A model generated the notes under the pieces. The model made no database searches, was not told the origin of the DNA, and saw only the letters and a program-made list of their open reading frames with translations. The translations under genes and the position numbers were made by a program. From positions 25,497-89,496 of IMG/VR virus record IMGVR_UViG_3300008740_000003: a stretch of DNA of 64,000 nt; one strand, 5' to 3'. This document shows, piece by piece, positions 52,001-59,871 of the stretch (the first letter of the stretch is position 1; each line of letters begins with the position of its first letter). This DNA is from a virus.

Positions 52001-53451
52001 GTTGTAAAATAGTAATCAACGACGAAGTCAATATAAAAATTGAAGGGCTACCTGTCGATGTACGAAGAAAAATAGCAAATAATTTAAAATGGGAAGTCCC
52101 TTATGCAAGATACTTGCCTCAATATAAATTAGGAAGATGGGATGGTAAGATAGGTTTCTTTGGTTTAGGTGGTAGCGGTTTTGTTAATCATTTAGATAAA
52201 ATTTTAGAATTACTTAATAAGCAAGGCGTTGAAGTAGGTTCTATAGAAGATAACAGAAAGAAATATGATTTAAAATTCCTACCTATAGATAAAAATTATT
52301 TTGGAAATAAAACGTGGCCCAAAGGTCATATTTGTGAAGGACAAAAAATTGTACTTCGTGATTATCAAGTAGATGTTGTTAATAATTTTATAAAACAACC
52401 TCAATCATTACAAGAAGTTGCCACAGGTGCAGGTAAAACAATTGTTACTGCTTGTTTATCTAGCTTATGTGAAAGACTTGGAAGAACTGTTGTAATAGTA
52501 CCTAATAAAAGTTTAGTTACACAAACAGAAGAAGATTATGTTAATGTAGGTCTTGATGTTGGTGTGTACTTTGGTGACCGTAAAGAATTAAACAAAACTC
52601 ATACTATTTGTACTTGGCAATCTTTAAATGTTTTAGATAAAAAAGCAAAAGCTGGACAATCTACATTATCCTTAACTGAATTTTTAAGTGGTGTACAAAC
52701 ATTAATAATAGATGAAGTACACCAAGCAAAAGCAGATGTTTTAAAAAAATTACTAACACATCATTTAAAAAATTCTCCAGTAAGATGGGGATTAACAGGA
52801 ACAATACCAAAAGAACAATTTGAATTTCAAAGTTTATTAGTTGCTATAGGTCCTGTTATTAATCAAATATCTGCAAAAGAATTACAAGATAAAGGTATCT
52901 TATCTAAGTGTCACGTTAATATAGTACAACTAGTAGACACTTTAGTACATAGAACATATCAAGAAGAATTAAGTTATTTGGTTACAACAAAAGATAGATT
53001 AACATACATAGCAAAATTAATAGGCAAAATAAAAGATACAGGCAATACACTAATATTAGTAGACAGATTAAAGGCAGGAGAGAAATTAAAAGAATTAATT
53101 CCTAATAGTGTTTTTATTAAAGGCGAAACAAAATTACAAGAAAGAAAAGAACAATACGATGAAATTTCTAGTTCAGATAATAAAATAATAATTGCAACAT
53201 ATGGCGTTGCATCTATTGGAATTAATATTCCTAGAATATTTAATTTAGTATTAATAGAGGCAGGTAAATCATTTATAAGGGTAATACAGTCAATAGGTCG
53301 TGGCATAAGAAAGGCAAAAGATAAAGACTTTGTTCAAATATGGGACATAACATCTACTTGTAAGTTTGCTAAAAGGCATCTTACACGAAGAAAGAAATTT
53401 TATAAAGAAGCTAACTATCCATTTACTGTAGAAAAAGTACAATGGAATTAG
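51997..53451 (+). CDS. uvsW: UvsW DNA/RNA helicase
   Basis: 484 residues from the ATG overlapping the upstream stop (T4: 587). N-terminal substrate domain (YARYLPQYKLGRWDGKIGFF), Walker A ATGAGKT at 142-148, DEVH at 239-242, LTGTIPKE (motif III), and GRGIRKAKD (motif VI). UvsW unwinds R-loops and branched DNA and moves replication from origin-dependent to recombination-dependent initiation. Motifs intact; the C-terminal accessory part is shorter than in T4. Confidence 0.93.
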   Translation: MSCKIVINDEVNIKIEGLPVDVRRKIANNLKWEVPYARYLPQYKLGRWDGKIGFFGLGGSGFVNHLDKILELLNKQGVEVGSIEDNRKKYDLKFLPIDKNYFGNKTWPKGHICEGQKIVLRDYQVDVVNNFIKQPQSLQEVATGAGKTIVTACLSSLCERLGRTVVIVPNKSLVTQTEEDYVNVGLDVGVYFGDRKELNKTHTICTWQSLNVLDKKAKAGQSTLSLTEFLSGVQTLIIDEVHQAKADVLKKLLTHHLKNSPVRWGLTGTIPKEQFEFQSLLVAIGPVINQISAKELQDKGILSKCHVNIVQLVDTLVHRTYQEELSYLVTTKDRLTYIAKLIGKIKDTGNTLILVDRLKAGEKLKELIPNSVFIKGETKLQERKEQYDEISSSDNKIIIATYGVASIGINIPRIFNLVLIEAGKSFIRVIQSIGRGIRKAKDKDFVQIWDITSTCKFAKRHLTRRKKFYKEANYPFTVEKVQWN

Positions 53452-53466
53452 CACAGAAAGAAAGAA

Positions 53467-53973
53467 ATGAGAATATTAACATTAGAAAACGAAACTTTTT
53501 TACTGAATAAATTACCAGAACACGTATCAGATGATATGTGTTTTTCGGTTTTAGATAATAGCAATCCTAAGGAACCCGATTTCTTTTTTATTCCTTTAAT
53601 TTATATAGAAAGTTTTAGTAGTCCTGCTGTTGTTTTAGACATCGGAGGAAATGAATTAATAATGCCTTTAGATTGGAGTATAGGTGTAGGCGATAAAGAA
53701 GATAGTACTTCTGTAGAAGTTGTTCCTTTAACTAGTATTACGGATAGAGGTTTTCAAGCATTTTTGTTTAATCCTTTAAATGGATTTAAAGCAGAATTTA
53801 TGGAAGTTAAAGTATTAAATTTTTATAATGATATTAAATGGTATTTCCCTAAAGTAAAAAATAATCAATTAATATCTACGCCTATTACAACAGGTAAAGA
53901 ACCTTTGTGTGCATTTTTTGTTAAAGATATATCAAGACAATGTGAAACTATTGAATATGGATTGTTATTATAA
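53467..53973 (+). CDS. Conserved phage protein of unknown function
   Basis: 168 residues, beta-rich. VVLDIGGNELIMPLDWSIGVGD, LTSITDRGFQAFLFNPLNGF, FYNDIKWYFPKVK and EPLCAFFVKDISRQ match a conserved hypothetical protein I recall near replication genes of marine T4-like phages. AAAGAAAG precedes the start. No catalytic motif. Confidence 0.75.
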   Translation: MRILTLENETFLLNKLPEHVSDDMCFSVLDNSNPKEPDFFFIPLIYIESFSSPAVVLDIGGNELIMPLDWSIGVGDKEDSTSVEVVPLTSITDRGFQAFLFNPLNGFKAEFMEVKVLNFYNDIKWYFPKVKNNQLISTPITTGKEPLCAFFVKDISRQCETIEYGLLL

Positions 53974-54173
53974 TGGGTAGACATAGTAAACAAGAACCTC
54001 AAGGTAAAGGTATGAACATGGATGTTCAATACGAAAAAGGTAAGGCGTGGGACGGACAAAGTCGTCCATCGGATGATGCATATAGGAAAGGATACAATGC
54101 TATTAACTGGAACAACAAAAAAAATGTCAAAAAGAAAAAGAGAAAACCTAAAAAAAATAAAAAGAACTCTTAA
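53973..54173 (+). CDS. Small Lys-rich protein
   Basis: 66 residues; MGRHSKQEPQGKG start, DDAYRKGYNAINW middle, then a run of Lys/Asn. Starts on the preceding stop (TAATG). The basic tail may bind nucleic acid. Not recognised. Confidence 0.55.
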   Translation: MGRHSKQEPQGKGMNMDVQYEKGKAWDGQSRPSDDAYRKGYNAINWNNKKNVKKKKRKPKKNKKNS

Positions 54174-54402
54174 AAACGGACTTATAATTAAAGCACCTGT
54201 GTTAAGAATACCAACAGGAAAAAGTAAGAAATTAACAGACGTTTGGTTAACACAAGATTACATACCAGAACTTTTAGATATAATTAAGAAGAAAAAATTG
54301 TCTTTAAAAAATATAAAAACAATGGACGAAGGTCATATTAAAATTACTTTTCATGATCCTAGACACGCAACATTATTTGGATTGCATTATGAAAAAATCT
54401 AG
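54124..54402 (+). CDS. Small basic protein of unknown function
   Basis: 92 residues from MSKRKRENLKKI; an in-frame ATG 102 nt upstream is less likely because that part lies inside the previous gene. It contains KLTDVWLTQDYIPELLDIIKKK and HIKITFHDPRHATLFGLHY, a compact alpha/beta pattern. Overlaps its neighbours by 50 and 14 nt. Possible small RNA- or DNA-binding regulator by position; it does not resemble RegA. Confidence 0.6.
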   Translation: MSKRKRENLKKIKRTLKNGLIIKAPVLRIPTGKSKKLTDVWLTQDYIPELLDIIKKKKLSLKNIKTMDEGHIKITFHDPRHATLFGLHYEKI

Positions 54403-54688
54403 AAAACTTACAAAAAAAGAAGTAATAGCCAAAAAATTAGGAATAGAATATATTTACGAATCACCAGATGGAGGAGAAACTGTATATCAACGAGAAGTAG
54501 GAAATTATACTGCCGAAAGACAAATGGTATCCAAAAGTGAGAAAGCATACATAGAAGAAGAGTTCAAAAGACGTCATCATTACATTACACCAGAGGCAGT
54601 TAAGCTATGTTGGAAACATAGGGGATTGCAAAAAGCCTGGGAAAAGTATATAATGTTATTGGAGTTATATGGCCACAGTGAAGAATAA
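54389..54688 (+). CDS. Small early protein of unknown function
   Basis: 99 residues from MKKSRKLTKKEVIAKK (chosen over an ATG 36 nt upstream). SPDGGETVYQREVGNY, KSEKAYIEEEF and a C-terminal helix (LQKAWEKYIMLLELYG). Overlaps the next gene by 20 nt. No family recognised. Confidence 0.6.
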   Translation: MKKSRKLTKKEVIAKKLGIEYIYESPDGGETVYQREVGNYTAERQMVSKSEKAYIEEEFKRRHHYITPEAVKLCWKHRGLQKAWEKYIMLLELYGHSEE

Positions 54689-55148
54689 ATTGCCGTTGAA
54701 GGATATCCTTGCGGCTATAGATATGAATGCCAAAAACATTTGGAATGAATTTTCTGATGATGAACAAAAGCAAGTAGGCTTTTATATATTGAATAGATAT
54801 GCAAGTTCAGTAGTAGGTAAGAAAGAAGATAAAGAATTAACTATTCTAAAAACAAATGAATATTATAATAAAAACTTTTTTACTTTATCTAGACATAAAA
54901 AATTATTATGGTATTTGTTATGTATGACTGCAAGTGAAAAGAAAAAAATAACATTTCATCCATGGATAGGATATAAACATAAAGAATATGGTAGTAAATC
55001 AAAGGCAGTTAAGTTTTTAAAAAATTTATATCCTACTAAAAAAGAAGATGAAATAACATTATTGGCAACAATAAATTCTGCTAGTGAATTAAAAACATTA
55101 GCACAAGACTTTGGTATGTCAAAAGAAGAGGTTAAAAAAGTACTATGA
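54669..55148 (+). CDS. Possible clamp-loader small subunit (gp62-like)
   Basis: 159 residues, helical. LPLKDILAAIDMNAKNIWNEF, VGFYILNRYASSV, FFTLSRHKKLLWYLLC, KITFHPWIGYK and LKTLAQDFGMSKEEVKKVL follow the order of the short clamp-loader subunit of marine T4-like phages as I recall it (IN..K, F.INR, N, K..FPW, YG.S...A). T4 gp62 binds gp44 to load the sliding clamp. gp44 and gp45 are not in this window. Moderate confidence, from pattern only. Confidence 0.5.
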   Translation: MATVKNKLPLKDILAAIDMNAKNIWNEFSDDEQKQVGFYILNRYASSVVGKKEDKELTILKTNEYYNKNFFTLSRHKKLLWYLLCMTASEKKKITFHPWIGYKHKEYGSKSKAVKFLKNLYPTKKEDEITLLATINSASELKTLAQDFGMSKEEVKKVL

Positions 55149-55828
55149 TAGAAAAGTTGCATTCTTGTAAACATTGTAACGCAAAGTTTACTAGAGAAAA
55201 AACTTTAGCTGTCCATATGTGCGAACAAAAAAGAAGATTTTTACAAAAGGATGAAAGGAGAGTTCAATTAGGATATCAAACTTTTATTAGATTTTATCAA
55301 TTGTGTCAAAAAATGGAAAAAGAAAAAACATACGAAGAATTTTGTAAGAGTCCATACTATACAGCATTTGTTAAGTTTGGAAGTTTTTTGAGTAATGTTA
55401 AACCTTTATATCCACACAAATATATTGATTATGTTGTTACTAGTGGAGTAAAATTAGATCATTGGTGTAGAGAAGAATTATATGAAAAGTATTCTATAAA
55501 TTTAATTTTAAAAGAAACAATGGAAACAGCAGTAGAACGTTCTATTAAATCTATGATGGATTGGGCAGAAGAAAAAGAAGCACCATGGCACGATTACTTT
55601 AAGTATGCAAGTTTGAATAGAGCTACACAAGATATTAGAGATGGAAAAATTTCACCATGGCTAGTATTAAATTGTAAAACAGGTAAAGAAATGTTGAGTA
55701 AATTTAATGATGAACAATTGCAAATTATAAGTCGTATAATGGATCCTAGACATTGGGCAGTAAGATTTCAAAGAGTGCCAGCAGATGTAGAAATAGTAAA
55801 AAATATTACCAAGGAGGCAAATTTATAA
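55145..55828 (+). CDS. Zinc-finger phage protein of unknown function
   Basis: 227 residues. The N-terminus has C8-x2-C11-x12-H24-x-C26, a C2HC-type finger. The rest is helical (FIRFYQLCQKM, YTAFVKFGSFLSNVKP, RSIKSMMDWAEEKEAPWHDYF, PRHWAVRFQRVPAD). Overlaps the previous gene by 4 nt. A DNA- or RNA-binding role in replication or late transcription is possible from context. Confidence 0.7.
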   Translation: MIEKLHSCKHCNAKFTREKTLAVHMCEQKRRFLQKDERRVQLGYQTFIRFYQLCQKMEKEKTYEEFCKSPYYTAFVKFGSFLSNVKPLYPHKYIDYVVTSGVKLDHWCREELYEKYSINLILKETMETAVERSIKSMMDWAEEKEAPWHDYFKYASLNRATQDIRDGKISPWLVLNCKTGKEMLSKFNDEQLQIISRIMDPRHWAVRFQRVPADVEIVKNITKEANL

Positions 55829-56019
55829 TGACAACACATACTACTAAAACATATATTAAAGGAAAATATCGTATAAAAGAATATTATACTGATCAAAATT
55901 TATGGAAAGAAACAAAGACACTTATTAAAAAGAAAAAACAAAAACCTAAAAAAGAAAAACCTAATCCTTTTAAAGGACTAGGTAGAGGTAGCAGTAGCAG
56001 AGGACCTTGGAAAATATGA
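55828..56019 (+). CDS. Small basic protein with GS-rich tail
   Basis: 63 residues from the ATG overlapping the preceding stop (TAATG), with AAGGAGG at 55811-55817 as a strong ribosome-binding site. TYIKGKYRIKEYYTD start, KKKKQKPKKEKPNPF, then GLGRGSSSRGPWKI. Probably nucleic-acid binding; not recognised. Confidence 0.6.
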   Translation: MTTHTTKTYIKGKYRIKEYYTDQNLWKETKTLIKKKKQKPKKEKPNPFKGLGRGSSSRGPWKI

Positions 56020-56312
56020 AAGATATAGAAATAAAAATAGAAACGTTTAAAAATAAAGATGTGGATTTTCTTGAAGTACAAAAATACGTTATTAATTTAT
56101 TTGAGTCAGGACAAATAACTGTAGAAGGAAAAACTTGCGAAGACATTTCAGATTTATTGTATATGAACATTGCAAGAAGATGGCAAAGTAGAGATATTGC
56201 TATTGAAATAACTGATGAAAGTAAATGTGGTTGTTCAATGTTGTATCCAAAGGATCCTAAAATTGTATTAAATCCAAATCAAAGGAATATTATTGTTAGA
56301 TGCCAGATATAG
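56016..56312 (+). CDS. Small protein of unknown function (98 aa)
   Basis: 98 residues from MKDIEIKIETFKNKDVDF. DISDLLYMNIARRWQSRDIAIEITDESKCGCSM is weakly reminiscent of tetrahydropterin-synthase-like folds but lacks the zinc histidines. Overlaps neighbours by 4 and 13 nt, coupling it to the DnaE-like gene. Not recognised. Confidence 0.6.
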   Translation: MKDIEIKIETFKNKDVDFLEVQKYVINLFESGQITVEGKTCEDISDLLYMNIARRWQSRDIAIEITDESKCGCSMLYPKDPKIVLNPNQRNIIVRCQI

Positions 56313-56878
56313 ATATAGACTTTGCAGATAGATCAATTTTACTAGATAAAATTAAACACAGAATTGCTAAATTAGATTCTGGGAAGAAACATAATACTGG
56401 AGTTTACTTTACAGAAGTACCTCACGATCCAGTAAACAATCTTTGTACACTTGATTATGAAAACGCAGAACAAAGAGGATATTTTAAAATAGATTGTTTG
56501 AACGTTAGCATTTATAAAGATATTAAAGATGAAAAACATCTTAATAAATTAATAAACACTGAACCATTATGGGAATTATTAGAAGCAAAAGAATTTGTAG
56601 ATCAAATTTTTCATATTAATGGACACGTAGAAATATTAAAAAAACTTAAACCAGTAAACATAGAACAATTAGCGGCTGTATTGGCAATAATTAGACCAGC
56701 TAAAAGATATTTACTTAAAAAAACTTGGGATGAAATATTAAAAAATGTTTGGATTAAACCAACTGATGGAAGTTACTTTTTTAAAAAATCCCACGCAACT
56801 TCATATGCAATGGCAGTAATTGTACATATGAATCTTTTATGCGAACAATTAAAAGGAAATAATGTCAAAAAGTCATAA
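56300..56878 (+). CDS. Miniature DnaE-like (DNA polymerase III alpha) protein
   Basis: 192 residues. It starts MPDIDIDFADRS, the bacterial DnaE catalytic motif PDxDxDF with two metal aspartates (here D3 and D5). It continues with GYFKIDCLNVS at 60-70, aligned to the DnaE G-x-x-K-x-D-F-L-G-L motif and the third Asp (D65). Then come KPVNIEQLAAVLAIIRPAKR (DnaE KPxxxEDLIALxALxRPG) and FFKKSHATSYAMAV (DnaE NKSHAxxYA). The PHP, fingers, beta-binding and OB regions are absent; full DnaE is about six times longer. I recall similar short proteins in cyanophages. Function unknown: a minimal nucleotidyl transferase, a replisome inhibitor or a decoy. Confidence 0.8.
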   Translation: MPDIDIDFADRSILLDKIKHRIAKLDSGKKHNTGVYFTEVPHDPVNNLCTLDYENAEQRGYFKIDCLNVSIYKDIKDEKHLNKLINTEPLWELLEAKEFVDQIFHINGHVEILKKLKPVNIEQLAAVLAIIRPAKRYLLKKTWDEILKNVWIKPTDGSYFFKKSHATSYAMAVIVHMNLLCEQLKGNNVKKS

Positions 56879-57152
56879 AAAAAGAAGTTTAGCTAAAACT
56901 CTTACATGGAGAATTATAGCAACTTCAGATACGTTTTTAATAAGTTGGATTATTACAGGTGCGGCAACTTTAGCAGGTGCTATTGCAGGTATAGAAGTTG
57001 TAACGAAAATGTTTTTATATTACCTACACGAAAGAGGTTGGAATAAAATTAAATGGGCAAAGCAAGTTAATGAAGGACATACGACAATATTTCCTTACTA
57101 TGATGCACCTGAACATAGTAAAATTCATAAAGAAGAAGCTAAAGAGGAATAA
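56862..57152 (+). CDS. DUF2061-type small membrane protein
   Basis: 96 residues. KRSLAKTLTWRIIATSDTFLISW and ITGAATLAGAIAGIEVVTKMFLYYLHERGWNKIKW are diagnostic of DUF2061: two membrane segments and a terminal ERxW helix. Inner-membrane protein of unknown role, present in many marine bacteria and some phages. Overlaps the DnaE-like gene by 17 nt. Confidence 0.88.
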   Translation: MSKSHKKRSLAKTLTWRIIATSDTFLISWIITGAATLAGAIAGIEVVTKMFLYYLHERGWNKIKWAKQVNEGHTTIFPYYDAPEHSKIHKEEAKEE

Positions 57153-57155
57153 TAT

Positions 57156-57251
57156 ATGAAATGGTTAACACACGCACCATTACAAAAAGCAGTAGTATAC
57201 TTTTTTGTTTTTATTTTTATCTTTATTTTAATTTTAACTTTTGTTCTTTAG
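57156..57251 (+). CDS. Small single-pass membrane protein (31 aa)
   Basis: MKWLTHAPLQKAVVYF followed by an unbroken hydrophobic helix (VFIFIFILILTFVL). Starts 3 nt after the DUF2061 gene, so the two membrane proteins are probably made together. It overlaps the 3' end of the convergent gene by 29 nt. The ribosome-binding site (AGAGGAA) is good. Confidence 0.55.
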   Translation: MKWLTHAPLQKAVVYFFVFIFIFILILTFVL

Positions 57252-57513
57252 AGTAACGTGGCCCATTTAAAATATTATTAAATCTAAATAAATGAGATTG
57301 CCAGTCTTTTATTGCTTTTCCAGAAAACAAATCCTCATCTTCTAGTCTTAAATCGCAATTAGGACAACCTTTATTTTCCATTGTTTCTACCCAATAGGGT
57401 TCACGATATATTGGAAGATTTGCACCTGTATCTGTGCATCGTTCATGCCACCAGACAGTTCTACCACTTATAGCATACCACACCTTTCTTGTCTCCTCGG
57501 TCCAGTTATACAT
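57223..57513 (-). CDS. Small protein with CxxC motif, unknown function
   Basis: 96 residues starting at the ATG that overlaps the upstream stop (TGATG); a GTG one codon earlier is the alternative. WWHERCTDTGANLPIYREPYW and KGCPNCDLRLE give a CPNC metal or redox pair. FNNILNGPRYSKEQ near the end. Second gene of a two-gene minus-strand unit. Confidence 0.6.
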   Translation of the reverse strand: MYNWTEETRKVWYAISGRTVWWHERCTDTGANLPIYREPYWVETMENKGCPNCDLRLEDEDLFSGKAIKDWQSHLFRFNNILNGPRYSKEQKLKLK

Positions 57514-57905
57514 CACTGATTGATTTTTTTGATTACTTCTTTAGGTTTTCTAACTAGTTGAACTGATCTTCTTTTTGTTCTTTTTACAGCAAGATTGTTT
57601 AAATTTGTGACGTGACCCATTTTTACTGTAACATCTTTAGTATTCATTATCATTAAAATTTCCCTATAATTTTGCATTTCTTTTCTTAAAAATATTCCAA
57701 TAGGGATCATTCTATTAGACTCCCACCACCAGGTTTTACACAAGGCTACAAAATCAGCTTTCTGACTATCGCCCTTTAAGTCCTGATAGATGTACATACT
57801 AGTGATTGCGTGGTCTTGATTGTTGATTACACCCACATATTCCTTACCTCCATACTCTACTACACTTATGAAGGGAAAATCTTTCTCTATGTCTTCTTTT
57901 AGCAT
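57513..57905 (-). CDS. Small protein of unknown function (130 aa)
   Basis: 130 residues if started at MLKEDIEKDFPF; an upstream in-frame ATG at 57959 would overlap the divergent gene and its late motif, so I prefer the inner start. FISVVEYGGKEYVGVINNQD, LCKTWWWESNRMIPIGIFLRKEM, VTVKMGHVTNLNNLAVKRTKRR. I recall similar proteins in marine T4-like phages. No catalytic motif. Confidence 0.6.
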   Translation of the reverse strand: MLKEDIEKDFPFISVVEYGGKEYVGVINNQDHAITSMYIYQDLKGDSQKADFVALCKTWWWESNRMIPIGIFLRKEMQNYREILMIMNTKDVTVKMGHVTNLNNLAVKRTKRRSVQLVRKPKEVIKKINQ

Positions 57906-57915
57906 TCTTTTTTCT

Positions 57916-57923
57916 AATAAATA
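57916..57923 (+). promoter_or_regulatory. Late promoter motif AATAAATA
   Basis: 30 nt upstream of the virion gene at 57954, in the divergent gap with the minus-strand pair. Spacing suits a late promoter. Confidence 0.55.
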
Positions 57924-57953
57924 CGTTATATTGTTACTAATTGATGGTGTATT

Positions 57954-58739
57954 ATGCAACTTATACGAAGATATTTATTAAATAATAGAATAGTGCTTAC
58001 TGCGAATTTGGCAGGGCAAGTTACGAGGTATAGATCCGTGTATCAAAGAAATATAAATGTTTACAGAAATATAGACAATGTTCTTCAGTTTGAAGTTAAA
58101 AATGCTGACGAAAAAGCTGTGAGTATCCTTAATACATACACACCTAAGTTTAAAATGTGGGATGAAAACAATACATTAGTTGCTGAAAAAGATGGAACTA
58201 TTATAGAAACATCTACTCCAAGCAAAGTAGGACAATTTACTATAACATTAACTGAAAACGATTTACTAAATCTTAAACAACAATATATGAGTTATAGTGT
58301 TTATTTGTATCATACAAATGATGCTAAGAACGTTTTAACTTATCCTAATTCACACTTCGGAAGTCAAGGAACAATATATCTTAATACTAGCAACTTTCCT
58401 GGACCTAAAGTATCGCATGAAGTTAAAACATTTATTCAAGATACAGCAGACAATACAATATATAATTCAGAAACAATTACAGCCGATCCGGCATTAAACG
58501 GAAATATAGCTTTACATACTGCGGCATATTATACTACAGATGCAGTTGGTACATTAACAGTACAAGGTACTTTAGATGCTCAGATAGGTGCAGGTACAAA
58601 TTGGGCAGATATAAGCACAACCAATTTAACTTCTGGTGACACACTTCAATATGTTAATTTCAATGGCGTATATCAACACTTAAGATTCAGACACCAAATA
58701 ACTGCTGGTACTATAGACAAAATATTAGTTCGAAACTAA
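57954..58739 (+). CDS. Virion structural protein
   Basis: 261 residues. The start LIRRYLLNNRIVLTANLAGQ and VYQRNINVYRNIDNVLQFEVKN is a pattern I know from marine T4-like virion proteins. Mostly beta-rich, no enzymatic motif. Lies alone among early genes with its own late motif. Confidence 0.75.
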   Translation: MQLIRRYLLNNRIVLTANLAGQVTRYRSVYQRNINVYRNIDNVLQFEVKNADEKAVSILNTYTPKFKMWDENNTLVAEKDGTIIETSTPSKVGQFTITLTENDLLNLKQQYMSYSVYLYHTNDAKNVLTYPNSHFGSQGTIYLNTSNFPGPKVSHEVKTFIQDTADNTIYNSETITADPALNGNIALHTAAYYTTDAVGTLTVQGTLDAQIGAGTNWADISTTNLTSGDTLQYVNFNGVYQHLRFRHQITAGTIDKILVRN

Positions 58740-58768
58740 TTGACTTTTCATTAAAATTATTTTATAAT
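58740..58768 (+). promoter_or_regulatory. Sigma70-type early promoter for primase
   Basis: TTGACT (58740-58745), 17-nt spacer, TATAAT (58763-58768), ATG 6 nt later at 58775. Best -10 match in the window and again a predicted leaderless start. Confidence 0.85.
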
Positions 58769-58774
58769 GCATAT

Positions 58775-59758
58775 ATGAATATCGTATATGACGCATTATT
58801 AATTCACTTACCCCAAAAAAGAAAACAAACACCTAGCGGTTGGCTATCTTTTAACGCACCTTGTTGTCAACATATGGGCACAACTGCGGATACTAGACAA
58901 CGAGGAGGTCTAATTGGTACCGTTGATGAAGGTGTAAGTTTCCATTGTTTTAACTGTGGTTTTACAGCAAGTTGGAGAATTGGTAGAAACTTATCATATA
59001 AAATGAAAAGGTTCATGAGATGGCTTAATATGCCAGATGAACAAATTACTAAATTAGCATTAGCAGTTCTACAAATCAAAACAGATACAGTAGGATATCA
59101 AGCAATAACACAATTACCAAAATTTAAAAATAAAGAGCTTCCGGAAGGAGCAAAACCATTACACGAATGGACAGAACAGGACAAATATTTTTATAAAGTT
59201 TTAGAATATGTAGACAAAAGAAGTTTAAAGTTAGATGATTATGAATTTTATTGGTCTAATAATAGTGGCTACAGAGATAGGTTAATTATTCCTTTTTATT
59301 ATCAATCACGTATAGTAGGGTATACTGCTAGAAGAGTTACTCACTCAGATAAAGTAAAATACCTATCTGAACAACAACCAGGCTACGTTTTTAACATAGA
59401 TGGACAAGATGATGATAGAAAATATGTAATTGCAGTAGAAGGACCTATAGATGCAATTACTATAGATAGTGTAGCACTATTAGGAAGTGAAATTAAAGAC
59501 CAACAAGGAGTTTTATTAAACAGTTTAGGTAAGCACGTGATAGTGGTACCTGACAGAGATGAAGCTGGAGAAAAGTTAGTTCATGATGCTCTGAACTTGG
59601 GATGGAGCGTGAGTATGCCTGATTGGGATCATGATATTAAAGATATTTCTGACGCCGTTGGTAAATACGGACGACTACATACTTTGTATGCAATCATAAA
59701 AAACGCACAGGAATCACAATTGAAGATAAAGTTAAGGATGAAAAAATGGTTTATATAA
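58775..59758 (+). CDS. gp61: DNA primase gp61
   Basis: 327 residues (T4: 342). Zinc site: C30, H33, C58, C61. TOPRIM: VEGPIDAIT and VVPDRDEAG. RDRLIIPFYYQSRIVGYTARR is the RNA-polymerase-domain core. Makes RNA primers with the gp41 helicase. Overlaps the next small gene by 13 nt. Confidence 0.92.
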   Translation: MNIVYDALLIHLPQKRKQTPSGWLSFNAPCCQHMGTTADTRQRGGLIGTVDEGVSFHCFNCGFTASWRIGRNLSYKMKRFMRWLNMPDEQITKLALAVLQIKTDTVGYQAITQLPKFKNKELPEGAKPLHEWTEQDKYFYKVLEYVDKRSLKLDDYEFYWSNNSGYRDRLIIPFYYQSRIVGYTARRVTHSDKVKYLSEQQPGYVFNIDGQDDDRKYVIAVEGPIDAITIDSVALLGSEIKDQQGVLLNSLGKHVIVVPDRDEAGEKLVHDALNLGWSVSMPDWDHDIKDISDAVGKYGRLHTLYAIIKNAQESQLKIKLRMKKWFI

Positions 59759-59868
59759 AAAAGTTCTTTTCGTTCTTATTTTCTCCTATAACTAAATTTC
59801 TAGAACACAGAAAGTACAAGAAGAAAGTTAAAGAACTACAGAAAAGAGATCCATTTATATACAAATAA
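59746..59868 (+). CDS. Small basic protein after primase (40 aa)
   Basis: MVYIKKFFSFLFSPITKF then EHRKYKKKVKELQKRDPFIYK: an amphipathic or membrane-associated start and a basic helix. Overlaps primase by 13 nt and stops 3 nt before the next gene, so it is plausibly real. Function unknown. Confidence 0.5.
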   Translation: MVYIKKFFSFLFSPITKFLEHRKYKKKVKELQKRDPFIYK

Positions 59869-59871
59869 GAT

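Noticed and set aside
54124-54402. Small basic protein considered as RegA translational repressor
   Set aside because: Size is close to RegA but the sequence lacks the RegA pattern and the start choice leaves only 92 residues.
56016-56312. 98-residue protein considered as 6-pyruvoyl-tetrahydropterin synthase-like
   Set aside because: Only a short strand-like resemblance; zinc-binding histidines and the catalytic Cys/His context are missing.
57906-57959. 18-residue N-terminal extension of the minus-strand gene at 57513-57905
   Set aside because: It would run through the divergent late promoter and into the start of the plus-strand virion gene; the inner ATG fits better.
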